Shown piece after piece: positions 12,126 through 24,284 of a stretch of 64,000 nucleotides of DNA. Under the pieces are notes generated by a model. The model saw only the letters and a program-made list of their open reading frames with translations. It had not been told where the DNA came from and ran no database searches. Position 1 is the first letter of the stretch. Each line of letters opens with the position of its first letter. The stretch is from Atriophallophorus winterbourni (lineage: Eukaryota; Platyhelminthes; Trematoda; Plagiorchiida; Microphallidae). Where the stretch lies: the NCBI GenBank assembly GCA_013407085.1, contig JACCGJ010018498.1:1-64000 (forward strand). The letters are read 5' to 3'. Made by a program: the position numbers and the translations under genes.

Positions 12126-13540
12126 ATCTGAACCTCTATCTTGCATGTTTAATAATTTGCTCCATGCTGGCGTAGTGCCACAAGACTGGAAACTGGGACA
12201 AATAATACCCATTTACAAAGGTGGTTGCCGTTCTGATGTTAAAAATTACAGGCCGGTGACCTTGCTGTCTTCGGTATCAAAAGTTTTTGAGCGAATAATA
12301 ACCGCAGAAATCGTGCGACATCTGAAACGAATCAACTTTTGGCAGTTGCCCAACATGGATTTCGCAGAAATCGCTCTTGTCTAACAAATTTGCTGACAAG
12401 CTTAGACGATTGGACGAGGATTGTAGATGCGGGGGGCTGTATTCATGCGTGCTACCTGGACATTTCTAAAGCGTTCGACAGAGTTGATCACAATTTACTC
12501 TTGAACAAGCTAAAGAAACACGGTGTTGTTGGAAGACTATACGAATTGCTAAGAGATTACCTCAGCAACAGACAAATCCGAGTTCGTGTAGACGGCCTAT
12601 TATCGAAGAACATCGATGTCACTAGCGGAGTTCCACAAGGCTCAGTGCTTGGACCAATACTGTTTCTAGTCTATATGAACGATATACCACTACCAAATGA
12701 TAGTAAGATGGTTTTGTTTGCTGACGATATAAAAGTATGGAGGCAAATCAGAAATGCTGATGATTGTATCTTGCTGCAAAACGATTTTAGTGCTTTGTTC
12801 AACTGGTCATCTGAAAATAAACTGTCATTGAATATGCAAAAGTCGAAGATGATTCAGATTGGTCGTGACCTTGACTTTTCCTATCCATACAAGCTCGGCG
12901 ACATTAACCTGGAGTACACTGAAAAAGAAAGGGACCTAGGTGTCTGGATTTGCGGCAGTTTGAAAAATGGTCTACAATGCGAAACCGTTTACAAAAGCGC
13001 GTCTCGGCTGCTCGGCATGCTACGGCGGATATTTGGACGTTTTTCCCCGGGGTGTTTTCCTCTCATGATGAATACATATATACACCCGGTTCTAGATAAT
13101 GCCGCACAAGCCTGGACACCATGGCTCCAAAAAGACATCTTACTCCTGGATCGCATATACCGGAGAGCTTCTAAGCTTGTCATTGGTCTCGAAAATATGT
13201 CATTCGCCAGGCGACTCAGACAACTGGAAATGAGTACACTTGCACAAAGGAGAATGTGAGGTGATCTCATCCTCGCATACAAAATACTAACTACTGTTTC
13301 CCACCTTCGAACTTCTAGCAACAGCCGTGGCCATGTTTGCAAGTTGGAAATACCACATTCCAAACGGAACAGCCGCAGGTATTTTTATTCCGTACGTGTG
13401 TGCTTTGCATGGAATTCCTTAACTTCCGATTTGGTAAGCTCAAACAGCTTATCTATATTCAAATCAAAACTTGACGATTATATGAGAGCTAATCCGAATT
13501 TTCCCCAAACTATTAATATGCTATCATTGTCCCATTGATT
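12120..13540 (+). mobile_element. LINE C: CR1-like ORF2 fragment (RT to C-terminus)
   Basis: This 5'-truncated copy starts within the RT: QLSEPLSCMFN, then VVPQDWK, IYKGGCRSDVKNYRPVTLL. A frameshift near 12340 follows, then QHGFRRNRSCLTNLL, YLDISKAFDRVDHN, SGVPQGSVLGPILF, LLFADD-type box VLFADDIKVW, EKERDLGVW, RRIFGRFSP, PWLQKD and IYRRASKLV. An in-frame TGA near 13257 and a further frame change precede the C-terminal FYSVRVCFAWNSL block ending at a stop at 13538. An AT-rich tail follows. All RT motifs are present but the frame is broken. Confidence 0.88.
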
Positions 13541-13564
13541 TTTATTTTATTTATACTTATATAT

Positions 13565-14045
13565 ATATAAAGATTTTGGTGTCTGGATATGGTGCAGTTT
13601 AAAAACATCACTTCAAACTAACACTGCCTTTAAAAAAGCAACACGTGTTCTAAATCTACTCAAACGGGTATTTGGGAAATTTTCGCCCAAGATATTCCCA
13701 AGGATCATGAATACATACTTGAGACCAGTCATGGAATACGGTGTGCATTCATGGTCTCCGTGGCTCAAGGGGGATGTGGAACTTATGCAGCGAATCTATC
13801 ACCGCTCAACAAAACTAGTTCTCAGCATCCGAAACAAACCATATAAAGAAAGGATAGCTCAACTGAATCTGTTCGACTTCCCCAATCGACGAATCAGAGG
13901 AGACCTTATCTTACTTTACAAAACATTCCATACCCTGAACCATCCCTTACAGGATTTATTCACGCGAAGGGAAAGGAGAAATTATCGGACCCATGAATAT
14001 GTGCTGGTCGTACCTCATTCTCGCCTGAAGTTCTCTTCGCTTTAA
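13565..14045 (+). mobile_element. LINE D: CR1-like ORF2 C-terminal fragment
   Basis: Translation gives DFGVWIW, LLKRVFGKFSPKIFPRIMNTYLRP, MEYGVHSWSPWLKGD, IYHRSTKLV and NLFDFPNRRIRGDLILLYK, the post-palm blocks of CR1-like ORF2. It is a distinct, 5'-truncated copy lying directly after LINE C, possibly inserted in its AT-rich tail. Confidence 0.85.
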
Positions 14046-14049
14046 ATCC

Positions 14050-16268
14050 CAAAGCGAAATATTCGTTACTGTCTGCTTCTAATGGCCACAATCAAGTTGA
14101 GAGCTTTCTGCGAACCCGGAAGTCAGCCTAGTGTAAAGTATCACACGCAGAAACTAAGGGAAGAGCGCACAAGAGAGATTTTCTCAATCTCACTGAAAAA
14201 CAGATTTGAATCGCTCAACAACTTAAACCCTGAACTCCCATTAAATGAACACTGGACCGCTCTGAAAGACTGTTGGTAAGACACTTGTAAGCACGTAATT
14301 GGCAGACGTGCAAAGAAAGACAAAGAGTGTATCTCATGTGAGACCTGGACACTAATCAACTCGAGAAGGCAGCTGAAACAACAGATCCTCCGGTGTAAGG
14401 ACACCAAGCAGAAAAACCAACTGATCGAACAATACGGTTCCCTAAATAAAGACGTAAAACGAATTGCCAGAAGTGACAAGAGGCGGTTCTATGAAATGCT
14501 GGTAACGGAGGCGGAAAATGCAGCATAAAAGAGACCTCAACACCGTCTACAACATTACCAGAACCCTATCAGGAAGAAAAATACCTTACGGCAAAATAGT
14601 AAAGGACGGTGAAGGCAACCTTATCAGTCATGAATCGGCGCAACGAAAGCGATGGATGGAGCACTTCAAGGAACTCCTGAATCGACCAGCACCTACTTCA
14701 GTCACTGACATCCCACCTGCAGCAAATTTGCTAGACGTAAACACCGATCCCCCCGGTCGAAATGAGATCCTTTTTGCCTTACAATCGCTGAAGAATGGCA
14801 AAGAACCAGGTCCAGATGGGATTCCACCAGAAGCTCTGAGGGCTGATTTGGACACCTCGGCTGATATGTTACTTCCTCTGCTGCAGAAAATCTGGTCAGA
14901 AAGACTGGTCCCAAATGATTGGAAGAGAGGTCATTTGGACAAACTTCCAAAGAAAGGGGATCTGAGGCTATGCAAAAACTGGCGAGGTATCATGCTGCTC
15001 TCAGTCCCTAGTGAAGTACTTACGCGCATCATCCTTCTGCGTTTGTGCGACCCTATCGATCAAGTGTTACGGCCAGAGCAACCGGGCTTCAGAAAACAAA
15101 AGTCTGGCATCGACCAAATTGCGACCCTCCGCATAATAATTGAACAAAGCATTAAATGGCAATCGCCTCTTTGCCTCAACTTCATAGATTTTGAGAAAGC
15201 CTTCGACGGTGTGGACCGCGAATTCATATGGAAGATTTTGCCACACTATGGGGTCCCACCGCTGTACATGGACCTCATAAAGCAGCTGTATGAAGGTGCC
15301 TCCTGTCAGGTAATTCACAACGGAAGACTTACCGATCCATTTGCAGTTGAGACTGGCGTCCGCAAAGGATGCCTGTGGTCCCCAATGATTTTTCTGTTGG
15401 TAAAAGACTGGATAATGAAACATACAGTAAAAGGTGAGAGGAACGGTATCGATTTGAAGGAATCCGACCATTTGGAGGATTTGGAGTACGCTGATGATGT
15501 CTGCTTGATATCACATGACCCCCAACGTCTTCAGAGAAAGACCGATAGACTAGCACACTTTGCTTCATATGCAGGACTACGCGTGAATACCGAAAAAACA
15601 GAAGTACTCCGTGTGCTAACTGACGAGCACCCACCAATCACCAACAATGGCAAAGCAGTCAAGACGTCACGCAACTCGTCTACCTCGGCAGCCTTGTTTC
15701 AATAAGTGGTGGCACAGACGAAGACATAGTCGCCAGAATCGGTATAGCAAGATACGCGTTCATAGCTTTGAAACCCGTTTGGGAGTCGAAGGTTCTATCA
15801 AAACGCATGAAACTTCGTATATTCAGAAGCAACGTCAAATCCGTGCTACTCTATGGATCGGAAACCTGGCGAGTGACAGCAAAGTCTTCTGGCCGCTTGC
15901 AATCATTCCACAATAATGGTCTTCGTCGAATTATTGGGGTAAAATGGCCAGAAAGGATGAGGAATCAAGACCTGTGGCAGATTGCTACTGAGGACCCGAT
16001 CGCCCAGCAGATCAGTAGAAGAAAGTGGAGATGGGTTGGACACAACTTGCAGAAACCTTATGATGACATCACGCGTCGTGCTCTGGAATGGATCCCAATC
16101 GGGAAGAGACGGGTCGGACGCCCAAAGCTATCTTGAAGGCGCTCGTGTGAAGAGGAAATCCGCAAGGGTGGACTTAACTGGAACCACATCAAACTAGCTG
16201 CTATGGACAGACCAAACTGGAGACAAGTTGCCGAGGCCCTATGTTCCTCCAGGAACTCAAGGGATTAA
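14050..16268 (+). mobile_element. LINE E: RTE-like LINE pol (linker, RT, C-terminal domain), broken
   Basis: The frame carries the linker upstream of the RT (14082-14520, stops at about 14277 and 14525), then a 395-residue open stretch. That stretch has KRWMEHFKELLNRP, GKEPGPDGIPPEAL, WKRGHLDKLPKKGD, NWRGIMLLSV, NFIDFEKAFDGVDRE, TGVRKGCLWSPMIF and EYADDVCLIS, so the catalytic YADD is intact. A frameshift near 15660 leads into YLGSLVS, LLYGSETWRVT, RRIIGVKWPERM, WRWVGHNLQKP and the typical last domain NWRQVAEALCSS, ending in a stop at 16268. The endonuclease is missing. A short TTAAGTCAAGTCAG-like tail follows. Confidence 0.88.
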
Positions 16269-16274
16269 GTCAAG

Positions 16275-16405
16275 TCAGACACCCTTGTTTGACTCCTCGG
16301 TGAATTTCAAAGGGTTCTTAACTGAAACCATTAAAATGGACTGAGCCCTGCATTCCTGAGTGGAACGAAATAATGAGTTTGAGCATTCTTAGGGAGCAGC
16401 CTATT
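16275..16405 (-). mobile_element. small RTE-type LINE RT fragment
   Basis: This region is collinear with bases about 1172-1275, with shared blocks ACACCCTTGTTTGACTCCTC and GGCAGCCTAT-like sequence. On the - strand both encode the GVKQG region of the RT. It is a second copy of the family at 553-2345. Confidence 0.7.
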
Positions 16406-16453
16406 ACTCGTTACATACCATGATTTTTCCAGTTTACAATCAGAGCGTATTCC

Positions 16454-16690
16454 GAGGTAAACAAAGTTAGACTTTGAGGATCCTTTTGACATGGTTCGTA
16501 CAACAAACCAAGTTTGTCAAACACAGAATCACATGGTGATTTCTGATCAAGCACTCGAGGCGCTTATGGAAAACGAAAAGGTGTTGCTCGTCTGCCGCAC
16601 TTAAGCACAAAACCAGTTTCTGTCTGTTTGCCGTCATCAAGCGGACGCAGTAAGATTTGTTATGTCTGAGTTGAGTGAAATAGGTTGCTA
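16454..16690. repeat. dispersed repeat family R, rearranged copy
   Basis: This region contains GGTAAACAAAGTTAGACTTT, a spacer with ACACAGAATCACAT and GGCGCT-ATGG, and a TTTCTG.CTGTTTGCC segment. All three recur around 49623-50250. The order differs from that copy (unit end, spacer, unit start), as if a tandem pair had been cut at another place. No coding capacity is seen. Confidence 0.55.
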
Positions 16691-16723
16691 CAACCATATA
16701 TGGTTGAATTCATTTGAACGAGA

Positions 16724-19700
16724 TTCGCATGAATGCTGTCAACTCAACAATTCAGAAGAAGAAGAAGAAAGAAGAAAAATGGCTTTATTCGAGTACACGA
16801 ATTTTCAGCGATACAATTAATTCGACCACACGTCATAAAATGTACATAAAAAAATACATGTCAATAAAGATGATCCCACTTCAGTTGTTAAACTGTCAGT
16901 TTCTTCCTCAAATCGAGAATAACTTTTGTATGATCAACCAAATATCGAGCCAGGTAAGGAATAAAAGAATTTTTGAATTTCTCAGTTCTTGCATACGGGA
17001 CGATATGTTGACTACGCGTGGCTGGGAACGATCTGCAAGCCATAAGGACCTCATGGAGTGGGTGTGCATTATCAGACGATATGACTCTGACCAATCTGTC
17101 ACATTCACGAAAGTGTCGTTCGACGATCATATCACGAATCAACTCGGTGGAGGAAGAGCTCAATCTTGAAATTAATTTGATTCCTCTTCTGATCATCAAA
17201 AAATCCTTTTCAAAAAGACCAGGAAAAATTATAGGGGTTGCGTAGATTAAAATGGGAACAATGCAAGAAAAAACAAAACATCTAACTACATCAGGAGGAA
17301 CAGCTAAAGAACGAAGACGTAAGGCGTAAAATGATAACCTTCTAACCTTCAAGTACTGTGCAGTCACATGATCGGTCCATTTGAGACTCTGTGATAAAAT
17401 GACGCCAAGATACTTGAAACATGAGCTTCTGCTGAAGTTCGAGCCATTGAAGGAAATCGTGGGAATTCCTTGAAGCAGAGTTTCACGACGCTGACCAGCT
17501 AGGTTTGAAAATATTACCTCTTTGCATTCTTGAGGGTTTAACGATAAGCCGAGCGAGGATGACCCCTGGCCAATGTCATTGATAATAAATTCAGATGTGG
17601 GAGAGTCAGCACGTCTATGGTGGTCAAAAACAACAGCAATGTCATCAGCATATTTTAGAATAAGAGTGGAATGAAAGCAAGGAAGATCAGAAATGTAGAT
17701 AGAAAATAAGAAGGGAGAAAGTATTGCGCCTTTTAGAACACCGCGAAAAATCGTTACAGAATTGGACACTTTACCATTCAAGGCAGTATACTGCACGCAG
17801 TCCTCAAAATAGGACGCTATCCAGTGAACTAGGTTCAGAGGTACACCACAATAATGAAGTTTTTTGAGCAAAGAACTTCTGATAACACTGTTGAAAGCGT
17901 TGGTGTAATCGAGAAAACAAAACTGTACCGCTTTTGATTTCGAATCCAATGACAAGGATACATGGTCAGTCAGCAACGCGAGTGCGTCTACTGTCGAACG
18001 ATTTTTGCGGTTCGCGAACTGATGCGAATCTTCTACCTGGCAACTCGAAACAAGTCGTTGTAGCACTATACTTTCCAGTAATTTGAGTAGCTGTGACGTA
18101 CACGCAATGGGGCGGTACTTCCCAGGATCATTTTTGGGGATTGGTGTAATACGTACCGGCTTCCAACTGTCAGGAAAAATATTTATCTCAATGCATCTGT
18201 TGAAGATAGAAGAGATCGGCGAAGAAAGTTCACGTGCGCATTCTTGTAGAAAAAGAGGGAAAAGATTATCGGGGCCTGCAGCCTTTGAGCGGGATACAGC
18301 GAAAAGTGACTGCATAACTTTCACTGAGCTTGTAAAAGTCGGAGTTGAGAAAGAGGATGGGGTAAAACAAAATCAGGGATTTCTTGGGGTCCATCAAGAG
18401 AACACAAAAAAGATTCATTTAAAGAATTTATATCACGGATAAAGGGGAGTACTTTCCTGTCTTTGCCACACAAACCTTTGAGCGCACTCCATAATTGGCG
18501 ACTATTATTCGTTCTCAAAATTGATTTCACATAAATATCTCGCATGAGTTAATTCTCAAGCTTGATTAATGAAGACAGCTGAAAGACAGCGTGACGATCG
18601 AGATTTTTGAAAGCCTTTTCCTTCAGTCTTCGGAGGTGCTTCAATCTATTGAAGGAAAAACAATCAGATCGAACAAAAATAGTTTCCTGCGGACAACATA
18701 TATCAAAGCAAAAGTTTAGATAAGATGTAAAAACATCACATTCAAGGGAAACGTCCGGTTCGTTAAAAATGCGGAAGTCAGTGTCGCTTAGCATGGTCCT
18801 CAGCGCTGAAATATTGTCAGGTTCGCAGGTTCTACTGGTCACTTTTCGACCGATTCCGCGAGTAATGTAATTATGCCCCATAGTTCCGTAGATTTTAGGG
18901 AGTATTGATATCACACAGTGATCAGAATTTCCAATCGGCGCAGATTTACGGGCATGAAAAATTTCTGGCGCATTAGTGAAAGCGTAGACCAGACAAGCTT
19001 CAGAACGCGTTGGAAAATGAACAATGTTCGAAAGTGACAAAAGAGAAAACATAGAAAGATTAGCATGATTGAGGTCACCAGCAAGTAAGATCAAAGAGTT
19101 TTGGTAGGGAGCAAGTTCATTGAGAATTTCATCAGAAATGCACGAAAATTGTTGTAAGGACAGTTGGGGACGATATACACATTTAAAAGAATAAATGAAT
19201 GAAAGTTAGATAAATGCCGTGGTTTGCATTCAACAGCAAGATAGGAAACTTCTGGTTTATCAAAGGTAAAAATAATTTTGCTAGAGGCAAACCACTCTTT
19301 GCAAACAAAAGTTAAAACTCCACCACCACGATTTGCAATAGGACAGGTCCGATCCAATCGGAAGCACTGAAAACCATCAATGTTAATCAAATCAGTGTCG
19401 ATTTCAGAATGCAGCCAAGTTTCTTGAAACATAGCAACACCGTAACGAATAAAATGATTTGAACGAAGTAGAAGAGAAATTTCATCATATTTAGACCAAA
19501 AAGATCGCACATTAGATGAAAACATACAAGGTATTGGCATTCGAGAAATTGCGCGACGTCGATGAAGAGTAACTTGCCAACCTGCACGATATTTTTTTGA
19601 CTTTTTAGAAGATTTTCTTAATAAACAATCAAATGTCTCACGAGTGACACAGCAAAATGTTTTTAATAGGATCTGGCTATGCAGCAAAGCGGTATCGCGG

Positions 19701-19781
19701 AATTTTTTCATAGTGTGCGCTCCATAAATGATTCTAGGTTGACCTGAACACATTGCGAAAAACAAAAACGGAATCCAAATT
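16724..19781 (-). mobile_element. LINE F: Rex/L2-like LINE nested in gypsy-1
   Basis: This is a non-LTR retrotransposon on the - strand. The RT open frame, 18324-16888 (478 aa), is uninterrupted: AAGPDNL, WKPVRITPIPKN, YRPIACTS, CFLDYTNAFNSV, GVLKGAILSPFLF, KYADDIAVVF. The endonuclease is at about 19590-18830 in two frames: MFSSNVRSFWSK, MFQETWLHSE, RGGGVLTF, LAGDLNHANLS, NSDHCVIS. Frame breaks lie near 19092 and 18547. The 3' side ends in a TTC-rich run (16756-16780 on +). A 7-bp direct repeat, AACGAGA at 16717-16723 and 19782-19788, may be the target duplication; this is tentative because the TTC run is not at the very end. The intact YADD and few breaks make it one of the youngest LINEs here. 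Confidence 0.82.
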
Positions 19782-19789
19782 AACGAGAA

Positions 19790-20640
19790 TAAATGTGAAA
19801 AAAAGTTTGTGGAGTAATTAATAATTTGCACGGCCGATTTTTTAAGGCCCCGCGAGACATCTGTGGGTGCTGGTATTCGTTGAATGGCTTGGATATCAGC
19901 TGAATCAGGATGACGACCGGAAACATCAAATATAAAACCAAGGTATTTGATGAATTTCATGTAAAACTGGCATTTTTCCGAACAAAGTCGAAGACCGCTG
20001 TCTTGTATCCTTTGTACAACACCTTCTCTACCAGACTGTAACTCACCTGTGTTTCGGCCAACGATGAGAATGTCGTTCAAGTGAACACCAACGCCTGGAA
20101 TACCTGCCAAGGTGGTGTCGATTGCTTGTTGGAAGATCGCGGGTGCGGTTTTCACGCCAAATGGGAGTTTGTTAAATCGATACAGTCCACGATTGGTATT
20201 GATCGTTAACAACTCACGTGATTCATGTGCGACTTCTATTTGGAAATTAACTTCTGCCAGATCGAGTTTTGTCAAGCATGTGCCGCCTTTAAGAATGGTG
20301 TAGAGATCATCTGGTAACGAACGCGGGTAGTGGTGAGTATTAAGTGCATCATTGAGACCAGTTGAGAAATCTGCACAGAGGTGAATCGAGCCATTGGTTT
20401 TCTTCAGCACGACGATGGGTGCTGCCCAAGAGGAGTACGTTACTGGAGAGATGATACCAAGATCCTGTAGACGCTGTAGTTCCATCTCGACTTGGGGAAG
20501 TGAGGCATATGGTACGGGTCGTTTTGGGCGAAATACTGGCTTGGCTCCTGGACGAAGTTGAAGAACTGCTTGTGTATGCTTGTACTTAGAAAGATCGTCT
20601 TTAAACAGATCGGAAAACTGATTGACGATTTAATCGATTC
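19790..20640 (-). pseudogene. gypsy-1 reverse transcriptase (3' part cut by LINE F)
   Basis: This is Ty3/gypsy RT on the - strand: PVPYASLPQVE, ELQRLQDLGIISPV, WAAPIVVLKK, GSIHLCADFS, HYPRSLPDDL, CLTKLDLAEVNFQIEV, LYRFNKLPFGVKTAPAIFQQ. The active-site box reads HLND where YLDD or YIDD is expected, so one catalytic Asp is replaced by Asn. The frame runs to the INYSTNFFSHL block near 19800, the usual end of RT before RNase H. There LINE F sequence begins in the same frame, producing a misleading 464-codon chimeric ORF (20485-19091). Confidence 0.85.
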
Positions 20641-20990
20641 TGTCAGAGGATGCACTGCTGCACTGTATTTGGTTGCACACGGCATTGATTGTCTGATCTG
20701 CCAATTAGAGATCTTCGATCGAATCGAGTCCGAGGAGATTCAAGTTCGCTTCGGTGATGTAGCACGTACATGTTACTGTTTTCTCTCGGAATGACACACA
20801 ACACCTCAGTTGCCCGATTAACTTGATCGATCAACCACAGGCACTGGTTGCAGGCGGACAGGTTGAATAGATATGTGGGCTGCATAAGCTTTTGCCACAT
20901 TGCTTCGAAATGATTGGGATGTCCGATGCTGTATCCAGTTGAAGCTAAATGGGTATACCGTTGATCTGAATTAAGATGAACTCATTTGGA
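20640..20990 (-). pseudogene. gypsy-1 aspartic protease remnant
   Basis: On the - strand near 20950 the frame reads QINGIPI, a stop, then LQLDTASDIPIIS. DTAS at the expected place between gag and RT fits the retropepsin active site. The remainder is broken by frame changes before RT starts. It is inactive. Confidence 0.6.
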
Positions 20991-21028
20991 ATGTTGCCGT
21001 GACGCTGAGTGCGTGTCCGCTTGATGAA

Positions 21029-21988
21029 TCATTGAAGCAAACCTCGGCTTTGATGAAAATCTCTGGTTTTGCTGCAGCTTTGAAAATGACCTCGAAATCT
21101 TTGGTTTCGACGAAACTTGTTGATTCGTTCTGGATCTGCAAAGTCCTTCTTTGTGGCCGGTGACGTTTTACTGACTGCAACGGTGCTGTTTGAAGGGACA
21201 ATATCGAACAAAGTACCAGGATCCGCTATGCCAACATGAAGATGGTGGTTGCTTCGCGCTGGAATTTTGTGATGAATGCCAATTGCTTTGCTTAATGGCA
21301 TGGACGGTATTGGTGCCCTGATTCCCATGTTGAATCATAGCCGAAACTCCTTGGAGACCGACCAATCGTAGATATTCTTCGCCAATGGCTTGAAGAGTGA
21401 ACGAGGGCTGTTGCTCGAGTTTGTTGAGTAGTCGCGTTCGAATATCAGCAAAACGCAGAAAGACCAGGCTGCATTTGAATTTCAGAGACTTGAACTGATC
21501 GTCTGTGAGGGACCACAACTTGAACCGTTCACATTCGCGATTAACAATACCTATGTGCGTCAGGAATTCGTCAGTTTCGTTTATTTTCAGTTTAAGGCAT
21601 CTGTAACAAGTGTTGAAGAGAGATACATGCTCACCGAAAAGTTTAATCAGCGACTTGATCGTCTCGTCAAAACTTCTATCCCGAGGATTCTTGGGAAGGA
21701 TGCGGTTATCCAGCTCTACTGGGCCAAATTTACGTAGCAGTTGTCGGACATTCCATGCATCATTTTGAGCCGAAAAATCAACATGAAAAGTTCTTCATAA
21801 CGTCTGCACCAAGTTTCAAACGTGACGTTTGCTTCCGGATCATATGCAAATTCTGCGATTCTGTTCGCAATTCCGTAAACGTAGGGTGGAATAGCACGTG
21901 CTTCTCTGCTTGGTACTTGCTTTTGCAGTAGAAGTTCCATTAGCATCATTTGCTACTCCAAAAGAATTTTCATCTTCAATTGTTCCAT
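21029..21988 (-). pseudogene. gypsy-1 gag with zinc-knuckle remnant
   Basis: The - strand ATG at 21988-21986 begins MEQLKMK, followed by an in-frame stop, a MELLLQKQVPSREAR segment and the gag block FAYDPEANVTFETWCRRYEE (about 21850-21790). A second part, 21518-21330, has DIRTRLLNKLEQQPSFTLQ. Near 21210 the motif CWHSGSWYFVRYCPFKQHRC looks like a CCHC knuckle that has lost Cys and His positions. Several stops and frameshifts are present. The gag order and PBS position fit a Ty3/gypsy element transcribed right to left. Confidence 0.75.
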
Positions 21989-22007
21989 GATTTCGTAACT
22001 TGATTAA

Positions 22008-22021
22008 ATCCGTCGCCAAAC
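22008..22021 (-). promoter_or_regulatory. gypsy-1 primer-binding-site candidate
   Basis: Directly after the presumed LTR end the - strand reads TTTGGCGACGG, a TGGCG-type start common for tRNA primer-binding sites of Ty3/gypsy elements. It lies about 20-30 nt before the gag ATG. Confidence 0.5.
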
Positions 22022-22214
22022 TGTTACGTTCTTGATATGGAGCTACAATTGCACATGGATATGCTTCCCACGATATTGCCCAACCGACTATTGATAGATA
22101 AGACGAAGGCTCTAGAGAAGTTAGTATGGCAGCTCATTTCCAATAATGACAAGCATTGGTTACTCATCCATATATATAGGCATAGAATGTAAAACGGAAT
22201 AACCTTGGAAAACA
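22022..22214 (-). repeat. gypsy-1 5' LTR candidate
   Basis: The segment is bounded by TGTT and AACA on the + strand and lies immediately upstream (in element sense) of the PBS. It contains a TATATATATGG stretch that could serve as TATA box. The outer edge is uncertain because no second LTR copy is visible in the window. Confidence 0.4.
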
Positions 22215-22825
22215 GCACATTGAAAGCGCGTCAAGAACTCGATGTACCACTGAGAATGATGGGCAAAATGCGATAAAAAATGCGGAAAATACAAAAAAGA
22301 AAGATGGTTTTTGCACCAAATAATTCAAATCTATTTCAACATAGTGTCATAATAGAGTCGTAATATTTTTTAGAAATATTTAGTTTCTAGGGAAAATAAA
22401 CGTCTTTTTTCCATTAGTAACTCAGCCACACGAAGAAAGAGGTCAGCCCACTTATTCCTTATGGTACACAAATTAACGCATAGCATCGCGGCGCTGGTTA
22501 TGTGTGTTTCTGAAAGTAATCCTGCTCAGCCCTCGGTCAAAGCACACGAGAGATGTGCACGTTTTTTGGCGTGCTACTTAAAGCAGGAGTATCCGGTTTA
22601 ACAGCCTCTTGCATGGATGTTACGGACCGTTGTCTGAGGACTGAGGACGCATCCATCGAAAAAAGCAACTATTTGAGACATCTTTTTGCCTCCCGTCTCA
22701 ATTTGCGATAAGCCCGTCAACGTCGTCTAATCCGGACAGCGAGACTCGTGGCGATGTGCTGTTCAGTAAGATCGTCACGGATTCATCAGGCTCACGGATA
22801 ACAGATGTCCTTTAAGCTAGGTTTC
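22215..22825. other. unassigned sequence
   Basis: No gene, known repeat or RNA is recognised between the gypsy-1 LTR and the 279-bp LTR. Confidence 0.5.
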
Positions 22826-23104
22826 TGTAGAAGACTGATCACTACAATAATGTCCTCAAGAATGTTGAAGAAAAGGCACAGCCGATGAAAGGTGTATCGC
22901 GGTAGCCAAAGGTGCACGAAGGTACAGGGAAACAATCACGGATCACGAATCAACGGTAAAGGGTGTATCAAGGTCAATTGATATGTACAGTAAAACAATT
23001 TTGTTACATAGCCCCCTTCCAAGAAGTCTGGTCACAGGAGAATTCTGATCAGGAATTGACAATTGAACTGGCCAAGCGGTGTCAGGTCGTTCCAGGCTGG
23101 AACA
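22826..23104 (-). repeat. 279-bp LTR (solo-like copy)
   Basis: The reverse complement begins TGTTCCAGCC and ends with CTACA, and matches 52314-52592 over exactly 279 bp. The shared blocks are the ends, a CGACCTGA-ACCGCTTGGCCAG segment, an ACTGTACAT-TCAATTGACC segment and a TCGTGCACC--TTGGCTACCGCGATA segment. TG..CA ends and identical lengths identify an LTR. No clear target duplication flanks it. Confidence 0.7.
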
Positions 23105-24100
23105 TTCCTCCTATTTGAAGCGAAAGAGTTTTGTCTAATCCGAGAGTGAGGGTTTTCGGCTTAACCTGAAGTTTGTCTAGAGTTGTTTTGGCGATGTATT
23201 CAGCCCTAGACAGTAACGCATCGCGATTCGCCTGGTATTTGAATTCTATCAGGATTGGCCTAGCGCCGTTATCCATCTTCCATTCCCTACACGGTGAACC
23301 ACCACCATGGGAGTAGAAGGCCTCGGACCAACCATCCGGATGAGATCGCTGATCCATCTGCGATCAAAATCTCTTTGACTTTTTGATTCCCTAATGAAAA
23401 GCTCCGTTCGCTTGAACACTAGTACGTTCCGGGTTCTAGTTTTTAAAGAAGAAGTGTAGTGCAGTGCCTCAAAATGCTTACGAAAAACATTTAATTCCTG
23501 GATAATTTGATCCAGCGTGGTTGAGCTAGCAACATTTTCATGTTGCTTCCTTTAAGTAGTGGCTTCACTTATCGCAATGCGCCTTTTCGTAGTTCCAGCT
23601 ACGTTGACCACCTTGGGAGAGAGAGCTTGCTTTGGAGGACGAGGTAACTGGCTATGTCTTCATTCTCAGCGGATACAATTGTTTCAACCTCCTTGTTTGC
23701 ATTCTTTTTTGAAGATCCGGCTCCATTGACCATATTAGGAAAGGTAGCTTACTTAGAAGGACGTTTTAATGGGCTAGATTTGTCAGCTGTCTCTTTGCCT
23801 GCCGTTGTCTCAGAACTTATATTTGCCATCACAAGAGATACATACCTTTGGACGTGTACAAAATCTAACGAGCTGGGCGACGTCACACTGTTCTTTGGCT
23901 TTTGGCAAGCAGCGTCAGTGGCAGCCTTATGACAGCCACTACAATACCACTGTAACCAGCGGTAATTTGCATAAATCCTGTAGTGAGATTAGTGTATATC
24001 GGAGTAGCTTGGGTGAGCCCAAAGCTTGCGAGCTTTGCACTTAATTCCCTTAGCCAACATTTTGCCACATTTGCCGTTGAGGCAGGTATTTTTTGCACTT
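23105..24100 (-). pseudogene. LINE ORF1 remnant with zinc-finger and RRM-like region
   Basis: On the - strand, fragments in several frames read KGIKCKARKLWAHPS (a Cys-rich finger region, about 24040-23950), ALHYTSSLKTRTRNVLVFKR (about 23460) and RPILIEFKYQANRDALLSRAE (about 23250-23200). The last resembles the nucleic-acid-binding core of LINE ORF1 proteins. Many stops are present. It may be the lost 5' half of a Rex/L2-type element such as LINE F, but no direct join is visible. Confidence 0.5.
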
Positions 24101-24284
24101 ATATCTATCGATTAAAGGTATGATAATGATAGATCACTAGAAAAATACAGGCTGATTTCATCACTAGCATAATTAATCAGCAGAATATCAGCAGTAATAT
24201 AGCAACATAGTCATTCTATTTTACAGCAAATTCAATGAGTATCAAAAATTCGTAACGATATTTTATCGGAGTATGGAAAATACA
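24101..24284. other. unassigned AT-rich sequence
   Basis: No recognisable feature. Confidence 0.4.

Noticed and set aside
12067..13540. LINE B and LINE C as one twin-primed insertion
   Set aside because: Both contain the same RT region in diverged form, so they overlap rather than complement each other.
19091..20485. 464-codon open frame as one gene
   Set aside because: Its first half is gypsy RT and its second half is a LINE F endonuclease; the join is an insertion boundary.
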